Shown here: one piece after another, positions 1 through 11,500 of the stretch
Layout: every line of letters starts with the position of its first letter
Numbering within the stretch: the stretch's first letter is position 1
Assembly (NCBI GenBank): GCA_031763025.1
Contig: JASSKH010000026.1
Span: 9,536,408 to 9,600,407, forward strand
Length of the DNA: 64,000 nt
Reading direction: 5' to 3'
Source of the DNA: Macrocystis pyrifera
Taxonomy: Eukaryota > Sar > Phaeophyceae > Laminariales > Laminariaceae
Made by a program: the position numbers and the translations under genes
Notes under the pieces: model-generated
The model's input: only the letters and a program-made list of their open reading frames with translations
The model's database searches: none
Told to the model about the DNA's origin: nothing

Positions 1-1425
1 CACGAACAAGCCCAACCACTGCTGTTTGTACTCCGGTCCTCGATTCAAAATTATTTAATTGCAACGCTTTTTATGCTGTATTTTTTTTTCTTGTGCTGAT
101 GTGCATGATACCCTGATACGTATTTATACGAGCAGTGGGGAGTGTTGATTGCAGTACATATGAGGAACATCAGATTATCGAAATATCTACCTGACAGAAT
201 AAGAAAAATCATGAAAGAAAACCAAGATATCAAACTACAAAATATGTCAATCAAACCACGATTATTGTCAAGAAAACCAAAACAATAATACTGCTACGGT
301 ATAAACTACTACATACCTGGTAAATATATCAAAATGTCAGAATATCGAATTTTCAACATATAATAGTACAATCTTAATATTGAAATATCAAAGAGCAGCA
401 TGTTGACCTTGTGGTACTTTGTGACTCGGTGACAACGGAACTGTGCATCGCTGGAGAAATCAGAAGAATCTTCACAGATTCCACGTGTGCTGGATGCTGG
501 ATGCCGTTGGCGGTCAGTTGTTGAGTTGGAGAAACAGTTTACCTCTTGTGCTACATGCCACTATTTACCGACTTATACGGATTGTTTGGATATAATGTTA
601 ACATACAAGTGTTCATTATATGTAGGGATACAGAGTGGTACAGTAATTTCAAATGCTGCAAAACTGAATATGATCTGAACCCTGTGCTACAGTAATTCCA
701 GTTAGGAATAGTTTGTCCCCGAAACGCGTGTGCTTTTCGTCCAAAATGCTACCATATCAATATGAACCCCTTTGGAGCTTCACTTGATTGTAGTATCGAG
801 GAGACAAGTATCAAAAGTAAATGATGAGTTCGGCTTTAACCACAAAGATCAACGCCGATTGCTGGGTTGGGGCAAGTTTAAGACGGTATTTTGCCAGGGC
901 AATATGACCGCCTTATCCGGAAGCCGGCTTATTCATTCCAGGTTATGAGTGCAGTTCTCCAGTTGCGCCAAGCTTTTTTGACCGCCTTATATCGGGATCC
1001 CGCCTTGCTCGGACCGCACTATGGGGAGGACCCCTACTCTGTAGTGTTCGATATGGAAGGAGAATCGAGTGCGATACGATAATGACGAGCAAAAAAACTT
1101 CGGTAATGGAGGTCCGCGGCCGTAGCCAGCAGATACGTAGGGATGACAGCATCCGCGTCGGCGTCGAACGGAGCGAAACGTTCGCGAGACACGGCCTTCA
1201 TCCAGGCAGACGCTTTACCACTGTCGGAGGGGTTCGGGAAATCATACGCGGCATTCCCACGGGACAGCCGGCGGTCGCAGAACCCAGGGAAAGACTAGGC
1301 TAGAAGTTTGGGAATGATGATAAAGGAAAGGTACCCGCACGAGAAAGGATAAGAGATGATCGAGCGGCGACACTGAGATAAGAAAAGGGAAACAAGTATG
1401 GGTGTGACCTCATGCCGCAGCAGAG

Positions 1426-1878
1426 AGGCCTCATTGATCCCAAACTATATACGAATTAACCTACGACGCTATGTTACAACAGTAATCTCGAAGGAAGAAG
1501 AGAGGGGACGCCAGCAGGGCGAACCCCTCTTCGGAAAAAGCCTCTTGTTGTACTGGGAGGCAGTGGTTAAAGCCCACTCCGTGGTCGACACCGCAGCTCG
1601 ACAACAGCACGACAAAGTAGAAAGAGGCTAGGGAAAACAGACCATCCCGCCCGCCCGTCGTTGGTAGCGAAGTGTACCGTCGACAACGACATCAGTTGTT
1701 TTAGTGTGTATTTTACCGGGGTAGCTACTCTCTGCGACGACGTGCCGCGTTGATTGCCAGAGAATCAACGCGGGGGTAGTAACCCCGGGTGAGAGTCTCC
1801 GGCTGATCGCAGCAGGAGGCCTCATTGATCCCAAACTATATACGAATTAACCTACGACGCTATGTTACAACAGTAATC
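1426..1878. repeat. 62-bp direct repeats 391 bp apart
   Basis: The segment 1426-1487 recurs at 1817-1878 with no mismatch that I can see; both copies contain AACTATATACGAATTAACC and both follow a CGCAGCAG-like run. Such a pair could be terminal repeats of a small element or the result of a local duplication. The family is unknown. Confidence 0.7.
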
Positions 1879-1984
1879 GATACGATCGCGGTATGTGATA
1901 CCTGGTGTATAGTATACGAACAGTAGATTGAAGCTTTCGTTCAATGTCAGCATAAAAAAACCACAGGGATGCCAGGGGATGGAG

Positions 1985-2055
1985 GGCGAAAGACGATATT
2001 CGATACGATATTCGATACGATATATCGAAAGTTCGATATTTCGCGATACGATGTC
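1985..2055. repeat. CGATACGATATT short repeats
   Basis: Several close copies of a CGATACGATATT-like word lie in a row and create mirror-image frames on both strands. No function is visible. Confidence 0.5.
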
Positions 2056-2989
2056 CAACACGAATGGTAAGCGCTACTTGCCAAAGTACATATCCAAGGT
2101 GCTGCACGACACGCTCAACTCACGATACTACTCATACACATTGCCACGCGATCGAAGTATTTACAAGCAAGCTTGCAGGAATTAGTTTCGAGGAAAAAAT
2201 CGGCCTCACGGTTGTGTTGCCTTTGTGTTTTCGGCTAATCCTGCCACGCGTTCACGTTATACTACTGCGACAGTTGATATGGCCGCACATCTCGAATATT
2301 TTGGCCGTGTTTTCTGCGTCCCAAAAGGGTTAATGGTTAGTAGGAGACCCTTTTTTTCAGGGGCGTCAAGCCCACTTTTGGCCTTAACCCTCACGTGAAA
2401 TGCAACAAAAACGATTCCACGCTAAGAACAAAATCCAATCGGTTTTGTCCTCGAAACGAAGATGCCATTCTAAAAAGGTTAATGTGCTAGTTTTATAGTG
2501 TAGGGGACGATCAGTCTAGCGGTCAAACCGCGGTCTCCTGTAAGTGCTGCAAAAATGATCGAGTACTAATTCCAAGTGTTTTGTCTCCTCAAGGGAGGAG
2601 GCGCAGTTCTAAAATAGATGATGCTGTTTTTAGTGCGGGGGGCGGTCAGTCAAGGGGTCAAACCGCTGTCTCCTACATATAATGGCCATGTTTGCCTGCG
2701 TGTCGTTGTGATGATGTTGTTACCCCCCCCCCTTCGGACTTCAAAGAAAAAAAAAAAAACGTGTCAAAAATAAATGGGGACTGCAAGGTTGGTCGTCGGT
2801 CACACGGAGCACCCCGCGGTGGCTGCCGGGGTAGATAATCTTTCCGAAGTGCAATGTAGTGGACCTGTACGACACGCGTACGGCATGGCATGGCGTGCAG
2901 CGTATATAGTGCCTGCTGCTCGTACTACTGTGCTGGAATGCTTTTCCTATGCGATAGACGCTTGGTTGGAAGGATCCACACCTCGGATA

Positions 2990-3270
2990 GACAGATCATG
3001 ATTATCTATCTATCTATCTGGTTGCAGATGATCTAGTTCCTCGCCTGCCGTCGTGGGAGGTTGTGCAGGACCTGTGCAAGATCTGTGCATACAGTCTTTA
3101 CAGACCCAACCTAGGAAACATTTGCTGGATCATGCAGATTTTCGGGTCCCACCAGGCAACATGAGTTGAGATCATACAAGATCGGGAATAGATCTGCCTT
3201 GAAATATCTACAGCAGCAAACCATGAAGTGGGAATGATCTGTACATGATCTGTACATGATGTGGAGATGG
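2990..3270. repeat. Family F repeat (GATC-rich)
   Basis: Contains GATAGACAGATCATG, CATGCAGATTTTCGGGTCCCA and repeated GATCTGTACAT words. Related segments lie near 13.3, 21.8, 23.5 and 34.4 kb, so this is a dispersed family, very diverged. Confidence 0.5.
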
Positions 3271-3832
3271 TCTGTCCGAGGTGTGGCAGGATCGCCACTC
3301 GTCGTCGTTTTTTTTTGTTTGTCGCTATACCTGGACCCCCGAAAACCAAAGGAAAAGCCAAAACTACAAGGCGAGCAGACTGGGTCAAGCTCCCCTGCTG
3401 CTTATCTGCCCGAGAATACACAGCAAAAGACGCAAGAACGTTCAGTGCCAACTTGGTATTTTTACGGAGGGACCATGGTAATACATACCTGGTAGTAATC
3501 AGAACCAAGTATGGTTATCAAACACACGGGGATGTGTGGTTTTTTGGGTCCATCGTGGGTTCTAATCACTCACTATGTACCGCTCTGGCCGTAAATATAA
3601 GATAAGGAACGATTGATATTCATATTAATGACAAAACGTTCATTATATTTCAGATCATCAGAGTGGCATTACCATGGCCCCCCTCGAAATAATAATTTTG
3701 GGGGGGCTTGAGAGGGGGGAAAAAACTGACCGAAAATAATGACGATGATGATTTCGGTGTCGGCTGCACCAAGCAGCCCGGGCTTGTGGAATAGACAGGG
3801 GATGATACCTTTTTGGTGATGGAGCTGGGTTA

Positions 3833-3990
3833 TACCGTATGTGTGATATCACACTATCACCCGGGTGATAGAATAGCACACCCCCTGGGACGAATTTCGA
3901 AGCCAATTTTCTCGACAACCGGGAGGGTGCTAAACGCCGAGCGACGCCGTTGAGGAAATATATCGACGAGATATCTCGGTAGCAGTCGAG
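3833..3990. mobile_element. MITE-2 family copy
   Basis: Begins with the small palindrome ATCACCCGGGTGAT followed by a CACACCCCCT run and the core GCCGAGCGACGC...CGACGAGAT. The same order of blocks is seen near 16.1, 18.0, 51.7 and 60.4 kb. No coding capacity. Confidence 0.55.
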
Positions 3991-4304
3991 GGTTGATGTT
4001 GAATCTTCGTAAGGTAGCTACGTGGGCACTCTGATTGGCTGAGGGTGTATTAAACGCGGCTCAATCAAAACCTAAGAGTCTTTTCTTCCCACAGCACCCC
4101 GAGCTGGCCGAACCAACCTAGAGTCTTTCCAAGCACAACATCCAAGCCGGTCGAGTCAATCTAGGGTCTTAACCTGCACAACATGGGAACACTGACCACC
4201 GCCATAGGGTCAGGGATAGGGTCGGCGGGTCGGCTTTAGGCCCCAAGCATTGAACCCCCGTAAAGATTCACTATCCAGCCGTGACCACCCCTCGGACATC
4301 CTCC

Positions 4305-4415
4305 CGGAGCCACCGTTTTCGTTGGGTGCACCCTCCTGGTTTTGGCGAAAAGTCCCTCTGAAGTTTGCCACAGCAGGGGGTGTGTTGTCTCATCACCCGT
4401 GTGATAAGGTGTTCG
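4305..4415. mobile_element. MITE-2 partial copy
   Basis: Ends with a GGGGGTGTGTTGTCTCATCAC segment and the palindrome ATCACCCGTGTGAT, matching one end of the MITE-2 family; the other end is not clear. Confidence 0.45.
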
Positions 4416-5056
4416 ACGCGTGTGTGTGGCGAATGGTGCTTGCTCGAGCTGCTGCTGCGCGCTCAGTCATACCCTAGACGGTGGGTGGGCACTGTTGTGG
4501 TCCCTCTATGGAGCCGCTTGAGTAGTGGTGGTTGCCCGCTATATTGCTGTAGTGCGGGTGGAATCGCTTTGCACAGATGGGATTAACTATTAACCAGCGT
4601 GCCAGTGTGGTAGGGTGTGGAGTAGTTAGTGCCGGTTGCCGCTATATATATACCTGGTATATAGTGCCGGTATTGTTGACGGCTGTAGCGGATACCGTCA
4701 CTGTGCAGGGACCACTGACTGCTGTGTGCTGTCGTTATCGTACATTGTTGCTTTTTCGGTAGATTTTCCCCGGGTCCCAGAAGAGTTTTAGGAGGGGGAA
4801 AAAAGTGACCACAGTAAACGACGAGTACAATATTGGCCACTGCTTGCTTGGGTGTGTGTTTTGCTCATGTCTTGAATGGAGGGGGGGTGTTCGAAATATT
4901 TACGATGAACTACAGAGCTACTCAGTCAGCGCTGACTTAATAGCTCAGTGGTTTTAACCTGTGTAAACGAACAAAAGAAGTACCTTTGAGCTCGATACGG
5001 CCTCCCGCCGGTAACATCCTCCGGGGTTGATCGAGTCCCTAAACGAACAGGGGAGG

Positions 5057-5128
5057 GCGTACTCGTTTGCTGCTTGCCTCGGTCATTTTTTACCGTTGAC
5101 CACGCACCACTTTCGAGACGGAGCACCG
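5057..5128 (-). mobile_element. LINE 3'-end fragment (family C), truncated
   Basis: A diverged copy of the about 65-bp 3' end of the LINE at 34.8 kb, in minus orientation: GTACTCGTTTGCTGCTTGCC then CTTTCGAGACGGAGCACCG. Unlike most copies it has only a very short G run beside it. Confidence 0.6.
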
Positions 5129-5269
5129 TTCCTACTCCTACGCCTCCAACATTTGGGCGCACGTTTGTTCGGGGGATGATGAGTTTGGTGTCCGGTTTAC
5201 TGCTGTACGTATTGTTTAAACCCTTTTTTATATAGTGCCAACTCCAGTCCCGTTTTGAGCACAAACCAC

Positions 5270-5330
5270 TCTAATTCCAAGTAGTTTGTCCCCCAAACGG
5301 GACTGACCGCAGTCCTAAAAGGGGTTTGAC
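5270..5330. repeat. Family D 55-bp dispersed repeat
   Basis: Reads CTCTAATTCCAAGTAGTTTG then TCCCCCAAACGGGACTG and GCAGTCCTAAAAGGGG. The same three blocks recur at about 5378, 9525, 21041 and 54593. Confidence 0.65.
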
Positions 5331-5377
5331 CCTTTTACCAGTGCACTGTACAGACACCTAAACCTTACCTGGTAGTC

Positions 5378-5430
5378 TAATTCCAAGTGTTTTTATCCCC
5401 GGAACGGGACTGCAGTCCTGAACGGGCTGT
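5378..5430. repeat. Family D 55-bp dispersed repeat
   Basis: TCTAATTCCAAGTGTTTTTA, then CGGGACTGCAGTCCTGAACG. Lies 50 bp after the preceding copy, with a TACCTGGTA word directly before it. Confidence 0.65.
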
Positions 5431-5484
5431 GGAGTCATACGAGACGGGCGCAGCATGATCTTGCTCGCACTGCTGCGCATCCGT

Positions 5485-5625
5485 ATAATATCAGATCATA
5501 TCATATTATAGTTTATCATATTCTATCATATAATATAATACCTGGTATACTTTATTATATTATATCATATTCTATCATATATAATATAACATAATATCAT
5601 ATCGTATCACATAATATCTTACGGA
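5485..5625. repeat. ATATCATATT AT-rich tandem words
   Basis: Near-pure A/T with repeated ATATCATATTCTATCATA words on both sides of a TACCTGGTA at 5539. Partly self-complementary. Confidence 0.6.
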
Positions 5626-6233
5626 TGGTAAAAAGGGTTGATAAAATCAAACTCATCATATGTTTCGTCGCCACCTCGGGATTCCCAAAGGGTTAAGTTG
5701 TGTACGTATGTTATTCACATTAATCCGTTCTTTCTATGTTCTACCCGTCGACATCTAGCAACAACGTGTACATATCCGCGCTGATTCTTGAATCCTAGAG
5801 AGATACACGTCATGTGGTCACCAAACTACGCCACAGAGATACTATTAATATTAATACGTGGTGGTTATGCAGTAAGCAGAGTAGACACTGCGGTGCCATG
5901 TTCGTCATACTGGATACGACAGGCACGACATACACATTATTTAATATATAAAAGAGAGATAACGAAAGACACAAACAAACGAATAAAAAAACTCCAAAAC
6001 ATAAAACAAAGAACAAATCGAAAGATAATAAAAAAAAAAAAAAAATCAAGCTGTCGTGCCCCCCTCAAGAGATGTGGCAAGACACTTGAAAAGAACGAGC
6101 CAAAGAAACAGCACCAATACGTACTATTAATACATATAAACAGAGTATCACCGAGAATCGCCTACTCTGCTTACTTCATAACAACGTAGTATCTCTCGTG
6201 TCGTAGTTTTGTGACCACAGCGCTTGTCTGTTA

Positions 6234-6340
6234 CGTGGGACCATAGTAAATAGGACCAAATATTGTTGCTAAATAAAGGGAGATATATAGCTTGTTGTGC
6301 ATAACGTAGGTCCTATTTACTATGGTCCCCCGTAATAGGA
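6234..6340 (+). mobile_element. MITE-1 copy
   Basis: Inverted ends around GGGACCATAGTAAATAGGACC and GGTCCTATTTACTATGGTCC, flanked on the right by TA. Left end is degraded (no ATTACGG). Confidence 0.85.
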
Positions 6341-6914
6341 TTGGAGAATCGGCACGGACACTGGTTGTGCTGGATGTCGACGGGTAGAAAGAACGGTTCG
6401 ATTCGAAAAACACAAACAGGGTCAACAGCAGTAGTAGTTTACCAGGTGGTAGTTTACGAATGTGTCGGATTTGTCGTTGAAGTTAGATATATGAACCCTT
6501 TCCGAAAAACTAAAAGGTCAACAATATATGAATAATAGTACGAATACTACCACAGATTGTAATTACGGGATGTGCCGTTGAAGTAGAAATACCTGGTATG
6601 AAATATGAACCCTTTCCCATATAGCCTCCTGTTGACCCTTTCGGTTTCATGTTGTTGCTTTTCTTCTTCGCCTGTTGTTGTTATTATTGTTGTTTTCTTC
6701 ACATTAAACCGTTCTTTCTACCCATCGACATCCAGCACAACCAATGTCCGTGCTGATTCACGTGGCACCTTGCGGTTGGCCTCTTGTATAGCTGTATGTA
6801 TTAATATGACATTTTTGTTGTTGTGTTGCGGGCGAGCGACTCGAAAAAATCGCGTTCAGTTTGTTGAACTTTGGTCGGCGCCTGATGATGATACGTTCCT
6901 TCAACACATCACTA

Positions 6915-7022
6915 TTACGGGGGGCCATAGTAAATAGGACCTACGGTAGACAAAAAAAACTATATATTTCGCTTTTTTTACTAACAATATTTGGTCCTAT
7001 TTACTATGGTCCCCCGTAATAG
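6915..7022 (-). mobile_element. MITE-1 copy
   Basis: Inverted relative to the first copy: the CCTACGGTA inner block precedes the CAATATTTGGTCC block. Both ends ATTACGGGGG and CCCCCGTAAT are intact. Confidence 0.9.
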
Positions 7023-7750
7023 AAATGAACCCACTTTTTTGTGAGAAACTGTATGGAAATAGTGTGAGTTCATCAAATCACAAGAAGTGCGTCTTTTTTG
7101 GGGGGGGGGGGGGACAAAACTACATATACATAGGGAATTAGTGGGATCATTCTTGCAGCAGGAAAACGGTTAATAAACAGCCCTCCAGAAAACCGGGGGA
7201 CTATTAATAGGTATCGCCGAAAGTTGCCGCCATCGACGCCGATTTCGGCGTCGGCAACCAGCAGCCTCGACGCACTTGTGTAGGCCGGGATGTTGGTCGG
7301 GCTTAACCCTTGAAACTGCTTCAAAAAAAGTGTCCCACACCAATTCCAAGTTGTATGTCCCAAAAAAATGGTACGGTTGCAGTTCGTAACCCTTCTGCTA
7401 TTAATAGTACTATTATATAGTAGTACAGCACTGCCGTACATATACCTAGATACTTGGAAGTATGACTCTAATCCCTACCAGATACCAGTAGTGTTTTGTC
7501 CATACAAGCAATGGAAATGCAGTCCTGGAGGCCTGAAGAGGTTAACGAAGTCCTGCCAAGAATAGGGTTGGGGTTAAGTTGTGAGTTGGGGTCAAGTTGG
7601 GTCGGGTCGGCGAAAGTACCGACCGAAACAAACACCTCCCAAGCCTGTTGTCGAACCTGAACCAAGTGGACCAAAACCCTTGCGGAATCTGTCACTCCCC
7701 TCTGATGAGGTCTCTCGTTGCCGACGCATGCTACGGTAGGGGCTTGCCTT

Positions 7751-7860
7751 CTATTACGGAGGCCCATAGTAAATAGGACCTACGGTACACACAAAAACGT
7801 ATATGTTTCGTTATTTTTACTAACAATATTTGGTCCTGTTTACTGTGGTCCCCCGTAATA
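7751..7860 (-). mobile_element. MITE-1 copy
   Basis: Both ends present (TATTACGGAGG ... CCCCCGTAATA); same orientation as the 6915 copy. Confidence 0.9.
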
Positions 7861-7878
7861 GGGCTCGCGCCCAAGTTT

Positions 7879-7901
7879 TCTGAGGCTCCTCACTTGAGGA
7901 G
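7879..7901 (-). repeat. GGCTCCTCACTTGAGGAGC palindrome
   Basis: Imperfect palindrome beside a CTGAGG block. Two further copies occur in RRP6 introns at about 55508 and 62438, so it belongs to a small dispersed family. Confidence 0.6.
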
Positions 7902-8234
7902 CTGTATACTATTACCAAGTCATTAGTAAGGCACCCGAGAACCGACTTTGAGGAAAAGTGTAACCTTGACCCCTTAAGGACTGCACCCCTGGTGAGGGGA
8001 CAAAGCGCTTGGAAATATGGTCATATTTAGGTTTTAGTACAGTGCCGTACTGAACAGGCTAACCCCCCGATACAGCATTCCATGGGGCTGTAGTCCAGGT
8101 GTGTCTATAGTGACTGTAATGTAAAATGCACATCGGATTGAACGGTAACTGGGTATTATGTTAGTTGAAGAGTTCCGTGAGAGTGTTTTGCCTCAAAAGG
8201 GCTACCCCCGCCTACGGTTGCCCTTCCTCCTTCT

Positions 8235-8435
8235 CCTCTTCCTCCCCGCCCCCTCTTCCTCCTCTCACCCCTCCTCATCCCCGTCCTCCTCCTCCTCTTC
8301 CTCCTCCTCCTCCTCCCCCTCCTGCTTCTTCTTTTCTCCTTCTCCTCATTCTCCTCCCCTCCCTCCCCCCCTTCCCCTCTTCCTTCTCTTCCTCCTCCTC
8401 CTCCTCCTCCTCCTCCCACCCCTTACCCCCCCCTG
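8235..8435. repeat. CTCCTC polypyrimidine tract
   Basis: About 200 bp of almost pure C/T, 30 bp before the acceptor of the first visible RagA exon. It explains the proline/serine-rich and glycine/arginine-rich open frames seen here on the two strands. It may serve as an extended polypyrimidine tract for splicing. Confidence 0.85.
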
Positions 8436-8468
8436 CCCCTTCCGCCGCCGATGCTGCCGCCGCCGCAG

Positions 8469-8572
8469 GTGTTGATCTATGTGTTCGACGTGGAGAGCAG
8501 CGACGTTCCCGGCGACCTGGAGCGCTATCACGGAGTGCTCGAGGCGGTGGAGGCTAACTCTCCGGACGCGAG
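8469..8572 (+). CDS. RRAGA: RagA exon (first in window)
   Basis: Acceptor CCGCCGCAG before GTG, donor GAG|GTGATG. Reads VLIYVFDVESSDVPGD... to NSPDAR and leaves two bases that complete Arg with the next exon. Confidence 0.93.
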
Positions 8573-11500
8573 GTGATGGTGATCGTGATGGTGATGGAGA
8601 TGGGGATGGATGGATGGATGGGTGGCACCGTGTTACTGTTTTCGTCTGGTTTAAAATTGGTAGTTTTGTTTCTGTCTACTCCGCGCTGGTTCATTGTTTT
8701 TTTCTTGTTACCCTTCTCTGGACGGAAATTTAAGGACCGCTGGTGTATAAATGTCAGTACCTATCGGTCCTTACGGCTCCATTCAGAGTGGTACATGGTT
8801 AACGATCAGCCGCCTACGTGAAAGTCAGTAACTCTAGCTGATATATATGTTGGGGGTTTCTCACTCGTGACAAGCTATTTTACCGTGCAACCTCCGGATA
8901 TATTTTTCTTTCTTCTTTTGGTTTTCGCAAATATAGACACACCTACTCCCTGAATTCTGCAGCATCTCAAGCAGATTTTTTCTTCCTCATAAACGGACTT
9001 CTACACCCGGCATGAGGCCGTGTGAAACCCGTAGTACGCGGGATCGAAGTATGACTATATAGTATACACTGTAGTATATAGTATAGTATGACACAGCTTG
9101 CAAAGATGATGAGATTCGACGAGATTCTCGATCTCACAGCTGTTGTTTTTTTCATTTTATAAATATAGGTAAGGGTCGTGAGTTGGCCGACTGAAAGCTC
9201 GCCGACTACTCATACTCGTAGTTTTTTTTTTCTCCGGCTAAGCATTGTTGTAGGTAGTTGGTTGCGTCCTTTGTTCGCGAAGGTCTGCTTCTTCGGTGTC
9301 TTGGCTCGAAGCGCGTATGTGGCTGGCTCGACGTGAGTATTTTATAGGTAAAAATCCACCATTCTGGTCGTGAACATAAGAGAACATTTTAGATGGCCGC
9401 AAAAAAAAGTCCAATCGTATCTTGTATTCCGAATCAGACTGCTGTTGAGTCAGTTGGTTGGCTGTATATTTTCGCCACCCGATTGATCCTTTCAGGACCG
9501 CGGCCCCGCTCTGGGGACAAACCACTCTATTTCCAAGTGGTTTGTCCTCAAAACGGGACTGCGGTCCTGAAAGGGTTTACAACCACCACTCTTGTCTCGG
9601 AAAATAAGACACGTTTATATTCAATAGTAATGCACAAACGATCCTTACACTTCGGGACATTGGTATTAGCCGGGAAGAGGCGTGCTGCGGCAGGGGTTGC
9701 GATGAAAAAGGATCACAATTTTTAGCCCCGCTGTTTTTCACTGATGGAACTCCCCAACCGAAGAGCTATATACCCAATATACATCGTTGGATCCAATGCA
9801 TGTTTTTCTTTATGTACCACTCTGTCCTCAAATATAGGCACCATTTCTACACTAATATTCAATACAGATGGTCATTTTATTTAGGGACAAGAGCTTCGAG
9901 ATCGACAGGCTGTAAGGGTGCCAAGGTGGACCATTCTACCCTCGGAAAGGGCTAAAAAGCTCTCTCTCGACCAGATTTTTTTTCCGAAAACGCTTTGTTC
10001 GGTATTTTGGTGGCAAACCTCCCCCTTTTTGGGGAAAAATTGAGCGCTCTGAAGAAAAAACGATCGCACACAACTCAACGCTCTTCACGGTTATTTTTTT
10101 TAATAAATTCGTGGCCCAAGGGATTGTGCGTCGGGCTTAGCTGAACCCTTTTTAGTGTAGATAACTTCAGTTCCATCTGGGGGGACAAACCCCTCAAATC
10201 GTAGGTATTAATATTGCGGGGGTCCATAGTAAATAGGACCAAATATTGTCAGTAGAAATAGGTAAATATATACCTGGTATGTTTTTATGTACACCATAGG
10301 TCCTGTTAACTATGGACCCCCGTAATAGTTTGCCCTAAAAACGGGACTGACTGCAGTCCTATTTACGGGGGACCTAGAGTAAATAGGACCAAATACTGCT
10401 AGTAAAAATAGTTAAATATGTAGTTTTTTGTGTGTAACGTAGGTCCTATTAACTATGGCCCTCCGTAATAACTGTCCTGAAAGGGTTGAGCCCTCTGGGA
10501 CTCTCAAGGTAGCGACCAAAAACGGAAACGTTGGTGACATCAGCTTTTTTTTTCTACTTGGTGGCGGCGTCAGCGCCGAGCGGTACGGTGAAAGGGTCAT
10601 GCCAGGCCGCGTGCGGAACGACGCCTTGCGTTGTAACTGGGGACAGCAGTGCTGTGTACCACCCCCCGTCACGCAGTGGCCGGTGCTGTATTCGCCACTG
10701 TGCGTTTTATCGTCGATTTTCCCCTCTCAAAGCCGATTTTTGGGGCTCCTCCTAGTGCCAAAATACCAGGGCTTGTCATGGTCCGGGCCGGGCCGGGCCG
10801 GGCCGGGAATGTTTGAGAATGTGATGGGCCGGGGAATTTTGAAAATATGATGGGCCGGGCCGCGGCCCACCAAAATAAAAGTTTGATGGGGCGATAAAAA
10901 ATTCGATGCGGCGGGCCGGGCCGCGGCCCATTGCGTGAAAAATTGATGTGCCGGGCCGGCCCATCAGCGTCGGCCCATGAAAAAGCCCCGGAAAATACCA
11001 GGGTCTGTGCGATGCGTGCAATATTATTGTCGAAGAACTTGTGCCAGTATCACTCTTGTCCCCAACGATATAGATATCATTTAAACTAAATATATATGTT
11101 AAGAAACGGTCCTTGTGTTTCGGTACATATTGGTAGAATCTTATGAGTACGTACTCGTACGTATGATGACGCGTTTTTTTTTTTTTTGTCTGGTTGTTTT
11201 TCTTCTGTCGCCGAAAGCGCCAAGAGGCGAGTCGGCTAATTTTTCATCTGATGGAAATCGACGAGTAGAGGGGATGTACGAGTAGGGGGGATGTTGAAAA
11301 CCCTGTACCATGTACGCGCGATGAAAGACGAAAGTGGTGGGAAGTACCGCGTGAGAGAAAGAAGGGCGTTTGGGATGTTCATCTCGTTCTGCGGGCAAAT
11401 GCTTACATTCACGAGCGCACAGCTTTTGCACGAGGACAGTGGGTCTTTTTCTGGGAGAGTGAGTGTTGGGGCATAGGGGTTGAACTGAAAATACTCGTAC

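Larger units (their letters stand above)
1..2330. other. Non-coding stretch, no gene recognised
   Basis: Several open frames of 60-90 codons occur on both strands, for example at 891-1082, 1082-1303 and 1398-1631, but none matches a family I recognise and none has convincing flanking splice sites. The interval 830-1640 is more GC-rich than its flanks and could be a relic of a mobile element. RagA exons encoding the P-loop and switch regions were looked for here and not found. Confidence 0.4.
2331..8468. other. Repeat-rich region upstream of, or intronic to, RagA
   Basis: No exon is recognised. The visible RagA reading starts at residue position about 98 of the family, so at least the P-loop and switch exons lie further left. 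This interval is therefore probably intron of RagA, holding MITE-1, MITE-2, family C, D and F copies, but that is inference. Confidence 0.4.

Noticed and set aside
10271-10279. TACCTGGTA as a bacterial-type CCWGG methylation site or a transcription factor site
   Set aside because: Presence as a clean insertion in transposon and relic copies fits a mobile-element scar better, though a binding role is not excluded.
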